This document shows positions 25,215 to 34,167 of a DNA stretch of 64,000 nt, one piece after another (positions within the stretch are counted from its first letter, which is position 1; each line of letters opens with the position of its first letter). The notes beneath the pieces were generated by a model. It was not told the origin of the DNA. It did no database searches and was given only the letters and a program-made list of their open reading frames with translations. A program made the translations under genes and the position numbers. Source of the DNA: Ideonella sp. WA131b (GTDB taxonomy: Bacteria; Pseudomonadota; Gammaproteobacteria; Burkholderiales; Burkholderiaceae_C); contig JAGTJW010000001.1 in assembly GCA_023657425.1 (NCBI GenBank), forward strand, positions 620,001 to 684,000, written 5' to 3'.

Positions 25215-27584
25215 CTAGAAGCGCATCTTCGCTTCCACTTCCACCGTGCGAGGCTCGCCGATGTAGGCTTGGAATGTCCCTGGCTGGGCGGTGCCCGCGA
25301 AGACGATGGTGCGGTAGTAGACATTCGTCAGGTTCTGACCGAACGCCGACACTTCCCAGGCTCCGCGCGGTGCCCGCATGCCCAGCCTGGCACCCACGAG
25401 CGTATAGCCCACCTGCTCGGCATCGGCCACCAGCGAGGTGCTGGTGTTGACGCCCGATTGCTGCTGCGAATTGACGTTGAAGAAGACGCGCACACCAGCC
25501 TGTGCCCAGGGATGCTCCACCTCGACCTGGTTTTGCCACACGCGCTTGGGCGCGTTCACGATCTGACGGCCGCGCAGGTTGGCGTCGGCCGTGGCGGGCC
25601 CATAGACGGCCGTGTTCGAAAGCAGGCTCGAGCTCAGGCTGAGCCAATGGAACGGGCGCCAACCCGCCTCCACCTCCACCCCCTTGCTGTTCACTTCCGC
25701 TGCATTGGAGATGACGAAGGACGTGCCGTTGAACGCGTTTTGCTGGAAGTTCTGGATGTTGGCCGTGAAGTACGTGACGCTCAGGCGGGCCATTCCCTTC
25801 AGGAAACTTGCCTTGGCGCCCACCTCCTGACTGTCGACGATTTCCGGCTGGAACGTGGCCCCCGAACTGCCGCCGAGGCCAGCGGACCGATCGAGGTTGA
25901 TGCCGCCGGCCTTGTAGCCGCGGGAGGTGCTCGCGTAAACGATCGCGTTTCGTCCGGGCTCGTAGGAGAGCGCGGCTGTGCTCACCGTGGCACTGTCCTT
26001 GAAGGTGCTGTCGAAGTCGGGAACCGGGCAAAGCGACTGCGCGCCGGCGGGCACCCCGGTCTTGCACGAAGGACTGTTGAAGGTGAAGCGCCCACCACCG
26101 TCCTTGGACTCCGACAGCGCTCGTGCACCGAGGGTGACCTTCCAGCCTTCTGCGACGGTGATGATGTTGTGGGTGAACACCGAGGTGCCGCTGGACGACT
26201 GAAAGAAGTTGCGTGCGGTGTCGCCGCCCCCAACGGGGTAAAGAGGCGCAAGCAGCGTTGCCTGCGCAGGGAACAGGCTCTGGAAGAACTTGGCCAGGTC
26301 GGCGCCGTACACGAGCGAGGAAGCCTGGTCGGTCTTCTGCTGGAAGTAGTAGGCCCCGACCAGCCAGTCGAGCCTCCCTGCTTCGCCACGCAGGGTCGTC
26401 TCGGCAGTGACGAAGCGCTCCCGAGTGTTCTCGCCGGGAAGCTGCAGCAGGTCCAGATTGATGTAGTCCGCAGCATCGCCCGCGCGCAGCGACTTGTAGT
26501 CTCGATAGGACAGGATGGTCTTCCAGGTGGCCGAGCCCAGGTTGACCAGCGACTGTGCAGAGATGCCGGATTCCTTCGTATTGGCCACGTAGCCGCCGTT
26601 GGCGCCCACGTCCAGCCCATACGGGTTGGTTGGGACGAATCCACCCAGGTTCCTGATGATGGTCGTCCGTGAGCCGTTGACGATGGTCGTGGCTGCGCAG
26701 CAGTGCTCTTTCTTTTCCGCGTAATCTGCGATCAGCCGCAAGGAGATGTTCGGGGAGGCCTCGACACGGAGCTGTCCCCTCAGGCTGACACGGTCACGGT
26801 CGTTGTACTTCTCCCCGGTGCCGACATCGTTCAGGTACCCGTCACGCTTGTTGACGACGCCGGAGACCCGGAAGGCCACCTTGTCGTCGACCAGGCTGCC
26901 CCCGTAGATTGCGGTCACGCGCAACGCATTCCTCTGCCCAACCGAGACGGAAGCCTGTGCCTCGCGCGCGAACCCGGGCTGTCGCGTCTGAATCAACAGG
27001 GCGCCAGCCGACACGTTCTTGCCGAACAGGGTACCCTGCGGACCTCGCAGCACCTCGACCTGCGAGATGTCGTGCAGTTCGGACAGGGCGATCCCCTGCC
27101 GTGACAGGTAGACGCCGTCCACGAACACGCCAACGGATCCCTCGAGACCCAGGTTGCTCCCGCTCGTGCCCACGCCGCGCAGGCGGATGGTCGACGAGGT
27201 GGCCTCGGCCCCACCCACCGTGATGACCAAACCGGGAGCCAGTCGCGTCAGGTCCTGCGTATCGCGTACTGAAGCGGCGTCCATCGCGTCGGCCGAAAGT
27301 GCCGTGACGGCCATCGGTACGGAATCGACCGTCTGAGTCCGGCGGTTGGCCGTGATGACGATGGTGGTGCCCGCATCGGCCTCGGTCGCAGTGGCTGTCT
27401 GTGCCGTGGCCGCGCTTGGCACGCAGACGGCCACCAACGGAGCCGACAACCATGCGAAAGCTTGGCTCGCAAAGTTCTTGCTGGCGATCGGCCGATGCGT
27501 GGGGTTGATGCGCCCGCGGGAAGCGCCCGATGCCGGGCTGCGATGGCCCAAGAGCCGTCGCGCAATCCTACGGTCTTTGCCCAT
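25215..27584 (-). CDS. TonB-dependent outer membrane receptor
   Basis: Protein of 789 aa. After an extended N-terminus and a hydrophobic signal region (FAWLSAPLVAVCVPSAATAQ) come a TonB-box-like segment, TTIVITANRRTQTVDSVPMA, and the plug domain (SSTIRLRGVGTSGSN, VDGVYLSRQG and VEVLRGPQGTLFGKN). The barrel follows and ends in the aromatic-terminated strand VEVEAKMRF. A ribosome site GGAGAT sits 9 bp before the chosen ATG. The sequence type resembles receptors for plant or steroid compounds in sphingomonads and related bacteria rather than siderophore receptors, but the ligand is unknown. It heads a two-gene unit with a Bug receptor next to the catabolic operon. Confidence 0.9.
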   Translation of the reverse strand: MGKDRRIARRLLGHRSPASGASRGRINPTHRPIASKNFASQAFAWLSAPLVAVCVPSAATAQTATATEADAGTTIVITANRRTQTVDSVPMAVTALSADAMDAASVRDTQDLTRLAPGLVITVGGAEATSSTIRLRGVGTSGSNLGLEGSVGVFVDGVYLSRQGIALSELHDISQVEVLRGPQGTLFGKNVSAGALLIQTRQPGFAREAQASVSVGQRNALRVTAIYGGSLVDDKVAFRVSGVVNKRDGYLNDVGTGEKYNDRDRVSLRGQLRVEASPNISLRLIADYAEKKEHCCAATTIVNGSRTTIIRNLGGFVPTNPYGLDVGANGGYVANTKESGISAQSLVNLGSATWKTILSYRDYKSLRAGDAADYINLDLLQLPGENTRERFVTAETTLRGEAGRLDWLVGAYYFQQKTDQASSLVYGADLAKFFQSLFPAQATLLAPLYPVGGGDTARNFFQSSSGTSVFTHNIITVAEGWKVTLGARALSESKDGGGRFTFNSPSCKTGVPAGAQSLCPVPDFDSTFKDSATVSTAALSYEPGRNAIVYASTSRGYKAGGINLDRSAGLGGSSGATFQPEIVDSQEVGAKASFLKGMARLSVTYFTANIQNFQQNAFNGTSFVISNAAEVNSKGVEVEAGWRPFHWLSLSSSLLSNTAVYGPATADANLRGRQIVNAPKRVWQNQVEVEHPWAQAGVRVFFNVNSQQQSGVNTSTSLVADAEQVGYTLVGARLGMRAPRGAWEVSAFGQNLTNVYYRTIVFAGTAQPGTFQAYIGEPRTVEVEAKMRF

Positions 27585-28151
27585 GTTTTGGATCTCCAAA
27601 TTGTCGAAGCGGCTTGCTGCTGTGAGCCGCGTTCCCGGCGATGAATCGGCTTTGGCTCTGGTGCGAACCGATCGCACACCTGCCAAGGACCAGTCTTAGT
27701 CAAGGGAAACGGCCTGGCAACTCGGATTTGGATCGACGTGTTGGTGCCGTCAGACTATCGGCAGCATCAAGAGACTGGCGGCTTACCACCGGTACTGCGC
27801 AGTGATTGCGGCCGCGGCTTTCACAGGGCGTGCGGCCAATCGGTGCTGGTGCTGACCGACCGCACCTGAAGGCACTGCTGAATTCGAGGGCTGGCCCTCA
27901 TTGGCCGCACCCGCTGCATGGTGGCCCCTCACTCCACAGCATGCCTCGCCCAGACCAGGTCCCGCGCTGGCGGCGGCGTTGCGCGTGGTAGAACCGCCCG
28001 CCAAGGGCAACTTGGGTGGTGTGCCGATCGCCACGCGGCGCGGGCTTCTGGTGCCTGACGAGTCGACGCGGTCTTCACCGCTGGCGCGGCATGCAGCGCC
28101 CCCGGCCCATTTGTCGGTCTCCTGAATCCCCCTGTCGCCCGTGTCCCGAGC
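27585..28151. other. Intergenic region with no recognisable gene
   Basis: Between the divergent TonB receptor and PACE genes. A 5' leader with a good ribosome site for the receptor is visible at its left edge. No ORF in either strand resembles a known protein, and no RNA gene was recognised. Confidence 0.6.
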
Positions 28152-28589
28152 ATGACCCCCACCCGCCGCCGCGTGCTCCAGGCGGTGCTCTATGAAGCGG
28201 GCGCCATCGCCTTCGTCGGGCCGGTGCTGGGCCTGGCCTTCGGCAAGCCGGCCAGTTCCACCTTCCTGCTGGCCGTGGTGCTGTCAGGCATCGCGCTGTG
28301 CTGGAACTATGTCTTCAATGCGCTGTTTGAGCGCTGGGAGTCGCGGCAGGCCGTCAAGGGCCGCGGGCTGGGGCGGCGGCTGGCCCACGGCATCGGCTTC
28401 GAAGGCGGGCTGACGCTGATCCTCGTGCCGGTGATGGCGTGGTGGCTTGAGACGGGCTTCTTGGCAGCCTTCCTCGCGAACCTGGGGCTGCTGGCCTTCT
28501 TCTTCGTCTACGCCATCGGCTACACCTGGGCCTTCGACCGGATCTTCGGGCTGCCCCAGTCGGCCCGGGCCGCCACGGACCGGCCCTGA
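28152..28589 (+). CDS. PACE-family efflux transporter (AceI-like)
   Basis: Small membrane pump of 145 aa with two bacterial-transmembrane-pair repeats. The first holds RVLQAVLYEAGAIAFVGPVL with the essential membrane Glu of PACE proteins, then ALCWNYVFNALFERWE. The second starts LAHGIGFEGGLTLILVPVMA, again with a membrane Glu, and ends VYAIGYTWAFDRIFG. PACE proteins export chlorhexidine, acriflavine or polyamine-like compounds using proton or sodium gradients. The gene is followed by a VOC protein with a 45-bp gap. Confidence 0.9.
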   Translation: MTPTRRRVLQAVLYEAGAIAFVGPVLGLAFGKPASSTFLLAVVLSGIALCWNYVFNALFERWESRQAVKGRGLGRRLAHGIGFEGGLTLILVPVMAWWLETGFLAAFLANLGLLAFFFVYAIGYTWAFDRIFGLPQSARAATDRP

Positions 28590-28634
28590 GACGGGCGTCT
28601 AGAGTCCCGGTTCCCCAACCCAGGAGACAGGCCC

Positions 28635-29030
28635 ATGTTCAGTCACGTGATGCTCGGCACCAACGACATCGAGCGCGCCCGGCGCTTCTACGACGCCGTG
28701 TTCAAGCTGTTGGGTGCCGGCGATGCGGTCGAGAACACCAACAGGACCGGGCAGCGCCGCCTGTTCTACCGCCACGAGGGGGCCACGTTCTGCCTGAGCG
28801 AGCCCCTCGACGGCCAGCCCGCCAGCGTGGGCAACGGCAGCACCCTCGGCTTCAAGTGCGACAGCGCCGAGCTGGTGCGCCAGTTCCACGACGTGGCCGT
28901 GGCGGCCGGCGGCAGCTCCATCGAAGAGCCGCCCGGCCCGCGCGCAGGGCCGTCCGGCGTGCTGCACCTCGCCTACGTGCGCGACCCCGACGGCCACAAG
29001 CTGTGCGCCCTGCACCGCCCACGCTCCTAG
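28635..29030 (+). CDS. VOC (glyoxalase/bleomycin resistance) family protein
   Basis: Protein of 131 aa with the paired beta-alpha-beta-beta-beta fold. The N-terminus FSHVMLGTNDIERARRFYDA contains the first metal-position His, and the C-terminal half has VLHLAYVRDPDGHKLCAL. A consensus ribosome site (AGGAG) precedes the ATG. The TAG stop codon lies inside a palindromic repeat that has been split by the IS element beginning two bases later, so the last residues RPRS are repeat-encoded. Substrate unknown. Confidence 0.85.
   Translation: MFSHVMLGTNDIERARRFYDAVFKLLGAGDAVENTNRTGQRRLFYRHEGATFCLSEPLDGQPASVGNGSTLGFKCDSAELVRQFHDVAVAAGGSSIEEPPGPRAGPSGVLHLAYVRDPDGHKLCALHRPRS
29015..29030. repeat. Left half of the palindromic repeat split by the IS
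   Basis: CCGCCCACGCTCCTAG. With the right half beyond the IS it restores a perfect palindrome around CGCTCCTAGGAGCG. Confidence 0.8.
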
Positions 29031-29109
29031 GCTGAAGTTCCCCCACACCCGAGCCGAATTGCCCTTTTCCATCAACCACTTGCGATGGATTTCGGGTTTG
29101 GTTTTCTGA

Positions 29110-30846
29110 CTACGGCTGGATGGCCTGTATCAGCGCCATGGCGCGCTGTTGGTGTGCCGTGGCGGTGGTGAGCACCTCGAAGGTTGGCGCATCTGCGCCA
29201 GCGCTCGGTGCGCGGCAGGTGTTGCGCACGAGGGTGGACATCTCTGCCATCAGGGTTGCGAAGCTATGCGCAGGCTGCTCGTCCTCGAGCACCTTCGATG
29301 CAGCCTTGGCGCTTGCCGAAGCCGAGCGCATGGCTGGCGCTACTGGATCGCGCGTGGCCTTGGCGGCCTGATCGGTGTCGGCGAACATCAGCTCGCGCCA
29401 GGCCTCGCGCATGTGCCACTCGACGTAGAACGCCAGCATGCACAGCAGGATGTGCGCGCGCACCCGGTCGGCCAACCGATGGTGGATGGGCCGCACCTTC
29501 AGGTCCACCGTCTTCAATGATCGGAACGCCCGCTCCACGTTGGACAGGGCCTTGTAGCTGCGCACGCAATCCGGTGCGTCCATGCGCTTGGCGTCCAGTG
29601 AGGTGCGAATGACATACAGCCCGTCCAGTGCCGCCTCGGCGTTGATGGCGTCTTGCCTTCTCGCCCAGTTCAACGCCGCATCTCCGATGCTCAGCTCGAA
29701 GTGCTTGGCCACCTTGTGGCGGTTGATGATCTTGCCCACCTGCACGCCGATCTTGTCCTGCCCGGTGAGCCGGCCCGCATCCACGCTGGCCTTGACCAGG
29801 CCCAGCAAGGCCTCGGTGGACTGCAGCAGGCTCTCACGCTTGTGCGCCCGCAGCCTGGCCAGGGCGTCGTTGCGGCAGGCTACCAGGCGCTCGCCGGGAT
29901 AGTCGGGCGACGTGATCTCGGCCAGGTTGCGCTGATCGAACAAGCCCAGCTGCAGATGGCCCTGCTCGACCAGGGAGCGGATCGAGACGCTCTTGAGCGC
30001 TGTGATCCAGTCGATGCCGCCTTGGCCGCGAAGCTCGTCGATGGCCTTTTGCGACACCATCCCGCGGTCGCCCACCATCACCACCTGCGCCAGGCCGAAG
30101 CGCTCGCGCACACGCTGCACGGCGGGCAGGAAGGTCAGGCTGTCCGACGTATTGCCCTCGAACACCGAGACGGCCACAGGGCAGCCACGCGCATCGGTGA
30201 GCAGCCCGTAGTTGACCTGCAACGTGCCGGGCCGGCCATCGCGGCTGTAGCCCCGCTTGGCCAACGGGCAGGTGCTGCCCTCGAAGTAACTCGAAGACAA
30301 GTCGTACAGCACCAATGCACCCTCGCGCAGGTGACGTGCGGCGAGCTTCTTCTCGATGGCGTCCTGGCGCGTCAGCAGCCAATCCATGGCGACATACAGA
30401 TCGTCCTCGGTGGCGTCAGCAACGCCGAAGTCCTCGGCCAGGGTCGAGCTGTGCCAGCGCCTGGAGGTGGCCAGCTTGGTGTCGGGTTGCACGATGCGCG
30501 AGGCCACCATGGCCAGCACCAAGTCGCGTTCACGGCTGGGCGTGGAGGCGATCACCCAGGCCAGCCCCAGACGCTGCATGGCCACAGCGACGGCCTGCAC
30601 GTGGCCATGAGCGCGGGAGCGCAAAACCTCGAAGGCCTGGGAGGCGGGAACGAAGGTCTCGCCCTGTAGCGAGCGCCGGATGATGTCGATCAGCGCATCG
30701 GGCAGGTGGGACAGGTTGCCCAGGGTTTCGTTCTTGACCTTGCCGTCTTCGCGGTAGCTGCGGCGCAGCAGGTGGGTGAAGTAGACCTTGTCCTTGTACG
30801 CCCGCTTGGTGGTGACGACGTGAGCGGTTCCTGTGCGGGATGCCAT
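29110..30846 (-). CDS. IS1634 family transposase (IS4 superfamily)
   Basis: Transposase of 578 aa, apparently intact. The N-terminus (KVYFTHLLRRSYREDGKVKN) is the family DNA-binding start. Catalytic residues of the DDE fold are visible: Asp in ALVLYDLSSSYFEG, Asp in VVMVGDRGMVSQ and Glu in SNVERAFRSLKTVDLKVRP. Full length with no frameshift suggests that the element may still be mobile. A promoter TTGCTT-N17-CAGAAT lies directly before the ATG, with only 7 bp between the -10 element and the start. Confidence 0.92.
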   Translation of the reverse strand: MASRTGTAHVVTTKRAYKDKVYFTHLLRRSYREDGKVKNETLGNLSHLPDALIDIIRRSLQGETFVPASQAFEVLRSRAHGHVQAVAVAMQRLGLAWVIASTPSRERDLVLAMVASRIVQPDTKLATSRRWHSSTLAEDFGVADATEDDLYVAMDWLLTRQDAIEKKLAARHLREGALVLYDLSSSYFEGSTCPLAKRGYSRDGRPGTLQVNYGLLTDARGCPVAVSVFEGNTSDSLTFLPAVQRVRERFGLAQVVMVGDRGMVSQKAIDELRGQGGIDWITALKSVSIRSLVEQGHLQLGLFDQRNLAEITSPDYPGERLVACRNDALARLRAHKRESLLQSTEALLGLVKASVDAGRLTGQDKIGVQVGKIINRHKVAKHFELSIGDAALNWARRQDAINAEAALDGLYVIRTSLDAKRMDAPDCVRSYKALSNVERAFRSLKTVDLKVRPIHHRLADRVRAHILLCMLAFYVEWHMREAWRELMFADTDQAAKATRDPVAPAMRSASASAKAASKVLEDEQPAHSFATLMAEMSTLVRNTCRAPSAGADAPTFEVLTTATAHQQRAMALIQAIQP

Positions 30847-30853
30847 GCTGGCA

Positions 30854-30882
30854 ATTCTGCCTCAGAAGGCGCACAGAAGCAA
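30854..30882 (-). promoter_or_regulatory. Probable transposase promoter
   Basis: TTGCTT and CAGAAT spaced by 17 bp on the minus strand. The -10 element ends 7 bp before the ATG, so the transcript would be leaderless or nearly so. Confidence 0.4.
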
Positions 30883-30911
30883 CACGTTTTCGTGACTACA
30901 CAGTCAGGCAC

Positions 30912-30931
30912 AAAAAAGGCCCGGAAGGGCC
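30912..30931 (-). terminator. Intrinsic terminator inside the IS, upstream of the transposase
   Basis: Read leftward, a GGCCC/GGGCC hairpin is followed by six T. It stands between the right IS end and the transposase promoter, so it should stop transcription entering from outside. Confidence 0.6.
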
Positions 30932-30971
30932 GAAATTGTGAGTCGTGACAGGTACTTGGCTCAGCCACGCC

Positions 30972-31226
30972 TTACGTTGGGGCGGGGAACTTCAGCCTAG
31001 GAGCGTGGGCGGCCAGTCGGCCCCAGAGGTCGAGCTCGTCACCCACGACCAAACTGGCGCCGACGCTGCGGGTGGTGGTGGCAGGCAGGGGGTCGGGTGG
31101 TTCCAGCGCGCGGTTGGCGGCTTCGGCACGCGCCAGCAGGGCCTGCAGTTCGGGATCGGCGGGGTGGCGCGTCACCCGATCGGGCAGCGCGGCAAAGCCG
31201 GTGTGGTCCAGGGTCATCGCGCGCAT
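30972..31226 (-). CDS. Hypothetical protein, C-terminus supplied by the IS
   Basis: Open frame of 84 aa. The body (HPADPELQALLARAEAANRA, then RSVGASLVVGDELDLWGRLA) has the codon bias of neighbouring genes but is not recognised. After HAP the frame runs through the target duplication into the IS end and adds RLKFPAPT before a stop in the IS. The original C-terminus is thus lost. It is divergent from the SUMF1-like pseudogene. Confidence 0.38.
   Translation of the reverse strand: MRAMTLDHTGFAALPDRVTRHPADPELQALLARAEAANRALEPPDPLPATTTRSVGASLVVGDELDLWGRLAAHAPRLKFPAPT
30997..31012. repeat. Right half of the palindromic repeat split by the IS
   Basis: CTAGGAGCGTGGGCGG, the exact complement of the left half on the other side of the IS. 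Confidence 0.8.
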
Positions 31227-31270
31227 CGTGCCGCATCGCGCGGCGGGCGCTGGCCGATAGAGTGAACGCC

Positions 31271-32057
31271 ATGCGCCAAGCCCCCTGGAACCTCGGGCCG
31301 CGCTGCTGCCGGCCGCCGCTGGCGCTGGCGGCCGCCGCGCAGGCCGCCCCGATCGACTGGCAGCGCGTCGGCGCCTTCGAGATCGCCCGCACCGAGACCA
31401 CCATCGCGCAGTTCCGCGCCTTCGCGCAGGCCACCGGCGCCGTCACGGCCGCCGAGCGGCGCGGCGGCGGCCAGGTCTACGAGGCCGGCTGGGTGACCCG
31501 CAAGCCCGGCTGGACCTGGCAGCGCGCCCTTCGGCCCCGGCCACGCGCCGGCCGACGACGAGCCCGCCGTCCACCTCACCTGGCACGAGGCGGCAGGCCT
31601 TCTGCCGCTGGGCCGGCGGCCGGCTGCCCACCGACGCCGAGTGGGCCGGCGCCGCCTATACCGAGCAGCGCGCGCAGCCGCCCGCCCCCTTCGAGCGCGG
31701 CCGCCGCTATCCGCTTGCCCACCGGCGATGCAGCGCGCGCGGCGCGCAGTGCCTGGGCGATTGCGGCCCCGAGGCCGCGGCGCGCGCCGTGCGCCACGGC
31801 GCGGCGCTGTCGCGCGGCGACTGGGCCATGCCCGCGCCGGGCGCACGCCAGCCGGGCGTGAACGGCCTGTTCGACATGGGCGGCAACGCCTGGGAGTGGG
31901 TGGACGAGCCCGCCCGGCGCGGCCGTGCTGACGCCGAGCGCCGCACACGCGGCGGCTCGTGGTGGTACGGCACCGGCGCCGATGCTGCGCCGGTCACCAC
32001 CAGGCCAAGCCGGCCGACACGGCGGTGGTCTACATCGGCTTCCGCTGCGCACGCTGA
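31271..32057 (+). pseudogene. SUMF1/formylglycine-generating-enzyme-like protein, frameshifted
   Basis: Matching pieces appear in successive frames. The first has the N-terminus with IDWQRVGAFEIARTETTIAQ and EAGWVTRKPGWTWQR. The second has AVHLTWHEAA. The third has CRWAGGRLPTDAEWAGAAYT, GVNGLFDMGGNAWEWVD and RRTRGGSWWYGTGAD. The last has AVVYIGFRCAR and stop. These are the sulfatase-modifying-factor signatures in the right order, so the gene was once complete and at least three frame changes have broken it. Sequencing error in GC-rich DNA is an alternative cause. A signal-like start suggests an exported protein. Confidence 0.72.
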
Positions 32058-32283
32058 TCGCGCGGCTCGCGCGGCGTGGGGCGTGAGGACCACGCCCCGA
32101 TGGACTTGCCGGCCTTCGGCGTGGCGCGCTCCGCCGTGTCGCTGCCGCACACGCTGCTGCCGGGCTCGGTGCTGTGGCGCAGCACGCGGCGGCGGCCGGC
32201 CGCGGGTACGCCCCCGCAGCGGTGCCGCCCCCCGCGGCCCGGTTGCGGCAACATCGGCCCCCCGCCCACTACCCGCCCGCGCC

Positions 32284-34005
32284 GTGTTCCGCCACCAGTA
32301 CATCGACAACGACCAGCTCACCGATCAACTCCAGCGTTGGGCGCAGCAGCACCCCGGCCTCGTCCACCTGGGCTCGCTGGGCCGCAGCGCCGGTGGCCGC
32401 GACATCCCGCTGCTGACCATCGGCCCCGCCCCGGGCGAGCCCGGCCGCGCGCGCCCGGCCGTCTGGGTGGACGGCAACATGCACGCCAGCGAGGTCTGCG
32501 GCACCAGCGTGGCGCTGGCCATCGCCGAGGATCTGATCGCCATCCACGGCGGCGCCACCACGGCCGGTGGCCAGCCGCTGCCCGCCCCGATGCTGCAGAC
32601 GCTGCGGCAGACGCTGTTCTACGTGGCGCCGCGCCTGTCGCCCGATGGCGCCGAGGAGGTGCTCTCGCGTGGCCGCTACGTGCGATCCAGCCCCGTGGAC
32701 GACCGCGTGGCGCAAGGCCACGCGCACTGGGTGGCCGAGGACCTCGACGGCGACGGCCACGCCGGCTACCTGCGCAGGGCCGACCCCGACGGCGACCTCG
32801 TCGAGCTGCGCGGCGACGACGGCAAAGCGCTGGTGCCGCCGGTGATGGTGTCGCGCATGCCCGGCGATGAAGGGCCGTTCTACCGCCTGTACCCCGAGGG
32901 CCGCATCGCCCACTTCGACGGCCGCACGGTGCCCGACGCCGGCTTCCTGGGCGACAACGCCTACGACTTCAACCGCAACTTTGCCTACGCCTGGGCGCCC
33001 GAGCCGCAGCAGGCCGGCGCCGGCCACTACCCCGGCAGCGCGCCCGAGGTGCGCGCGGTGATGGACTTCGCCAGCCGCCACCCCAACATCATGGTGTGGC
33101 TGAACCTGCACACCTTCGGCGGCGTGCTGATCCGCCCGCTGTCCGACCAGCCCGACGGCAAGATGAACCCCGACGACCTGGCGGTGTACCAGCAGGTCGA
33201 GGCCTGGATGAGCGAGCACACCGGCTACGCCACGGTGAGCGGGTTCCACGAGTTCCTGTACGAACCCGACAAGCCGGTGTACGGCAGCCTGTCGCAGTAC
33301 GCCTACCGCCAGCGCGGCGCGCTGGCCTATGTGGTGGAGCTGTGGGACTTGTTCCACCAGCTCGGCATCGCGCGCAAGAAGCCCTTCGTCGACCACTACT
33401 CGAAGTTGACGCGGGCCGACCTGCGCGCGCTGGCGGCGTTCGACCGCGAGCACAACGAAGGCCGCATCTTCCGCCCCTGGCGCAAGGTGGCGCACCCGCA
33501 GCTCGGCGAGGTGGAGGTGGGCGGCTTCGACCCCCGCATCGGCATCTGGAACCCGCCGCTGGCGCGGCTGGCGCCCACCTGCGCGCAGCAGAGCGCCGCC
33601 TTCCTGCGTGTGGCGGCGCTGGTGCCGTGCCTGAGTGTGCAGGTGCTGGAGCAGGCGCCCGAGCAGGGCCACACGCGTGTGACGCTGCGCGTGGCCAACC
33701 ACGGCTACCTGGGCAGCTGCGGGCCGGCCTCGGCGGCCGGCCTGCCGCACGCCGAGCCGCTGCGCCTGAAGGCCCAGGCTGCGGGCGGCGCCACGCTGCT
33801 GGCGCCCACCGAGGCCGTGGTGGAGCTGGGCCACCTGCAGGGCTGGGGGCGCGGACTGCATGGCACGTCGATCTTCTCGCCGTGGTCGCGCGGCAACGGG
33901 CACGAGCGCTTCGTCACGCTGCGCGTGGCCGGCACGGGCACCGTGCGTGTCGAGGTGGGCAGTTGCCGCGTGGGCTTTGAGGTGCTGGAGATCGCGGTGG
34001 CTTGA
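32284..34005 (+). CDS. M14 family zinc carboxypeptidase
   Basis: Protein of 573 aa. The zinc site is visible as VDGNMHASEVCGTSVALAI (His and Glu) and the later histidine in WLNLHTFGGVLIRPL. The catalytic Glu is likely in LAYVVELWDLFHQLG. The C-terminal third is a beta-rich extension. The chosen GTG is close to the start of similarity (YIDNDQLTDQLQRW). No signal peptide or clear ribosome site is visible, and the frame stays open upstream through the pseudogene, so the start is uncertain. It is followed by a Bug receptor and a prolyl oligopeptidase on the same strand. Confidence 0.85.
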   Translation: MFRHQYIDNDQLTDQLQRWAQQHPGLVHLGSLGRSAGGRDIPLLTIGPAPGEPGRARPAVWVDGNMHASEVCGTSVALAIAEDLIAIHGGATTAGGQPLPAPMLQTLRQTLFYVAPRLSPDGAEEVLSRGRYVRSSPVDDRVAQGHAHWVAEDLDGDGHAGYLRRADPDGDLVELRGDDGKALVPPVMVSRMPGDEGPFYRLYPEGRIAHFDGRTVPDAGFLGDNAYDFNRNFAYAWAPEPQQAGAGHYPGSAPEVRAVMDFASRHPNIMVWLNLHTFGGVLIRPLSDQPDGKMNPDDLAVYQQVEAWMSEHTGYATVSGFHEFLYEPDKPVYGSLSQYAYRQRGALAYVVELWDLFHQLGIARKKPFVDHYSKLTRADLRALAAFDREHNEGRIFRPWRKVAHPQLGEVEVGGFDPRIGIWNPPLARLAPTCAQQSAAFLRVAALVPCLSVQVLEQAPEQGHTRVTLRVANHGYLGSCGPASAAGLPHAEPLRLKAQAAGGATLLAPTEAVVELGHLQGWGRGLHGTSIFSPWSRGNGHERFVTLRVAGTGTVRVEVGSCRVGFEVLEIAVA

Positions 34006-34167
34006 GCCGGCCGCTGCGCCTGGAACCCTGGGCCGGAAGGGCCCGCCCGGGGGTGGGGGCAATCCGGCCGACTGGCCAAACCGGGGCCACGGCCCTTAGT
34101 CTCCGCAGTGGTTGCGGCGCTGCAAGAGTCAGGCAGCGCGCGTCCACTACCGGAGAAACCGAAGCCC

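Larger units (their letters stand above)
29032..30995. mobile_element. Complete IS1634-type insertion sequence
   Basis: Element of 1964 bp bounded by 12-bp inverted repeats (CTGAAGTTCCCC at the left, its complement at the right) and flanked by the direct repeat CCTAGG at both sides, consistent with the 5-6 bp duplications of the IS1634 group. It encodes one full-length DDE transposase on the minus strand. The target is the centre of a palindromic repeat of the chromosome, so the exact boundary between duplication and terminal repeat is ambiguous by a few bases. No passenger gene is present. Confidence 0.85.

Noticed and set aside
32058..32283. Possible extra gene between the SUMF1-like pseudogene and the M14 peptidase
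   Set aside because: Only low-complexity Arg/Pro-rich frames are open, with no ribosome site or motif.
32269..34062. Long minus-strand frame opposite the M14 peptidase
   Set aside because: Rich in His, Val and Arg with no recognisable motif, whereas the plus strand has the full zinc site.
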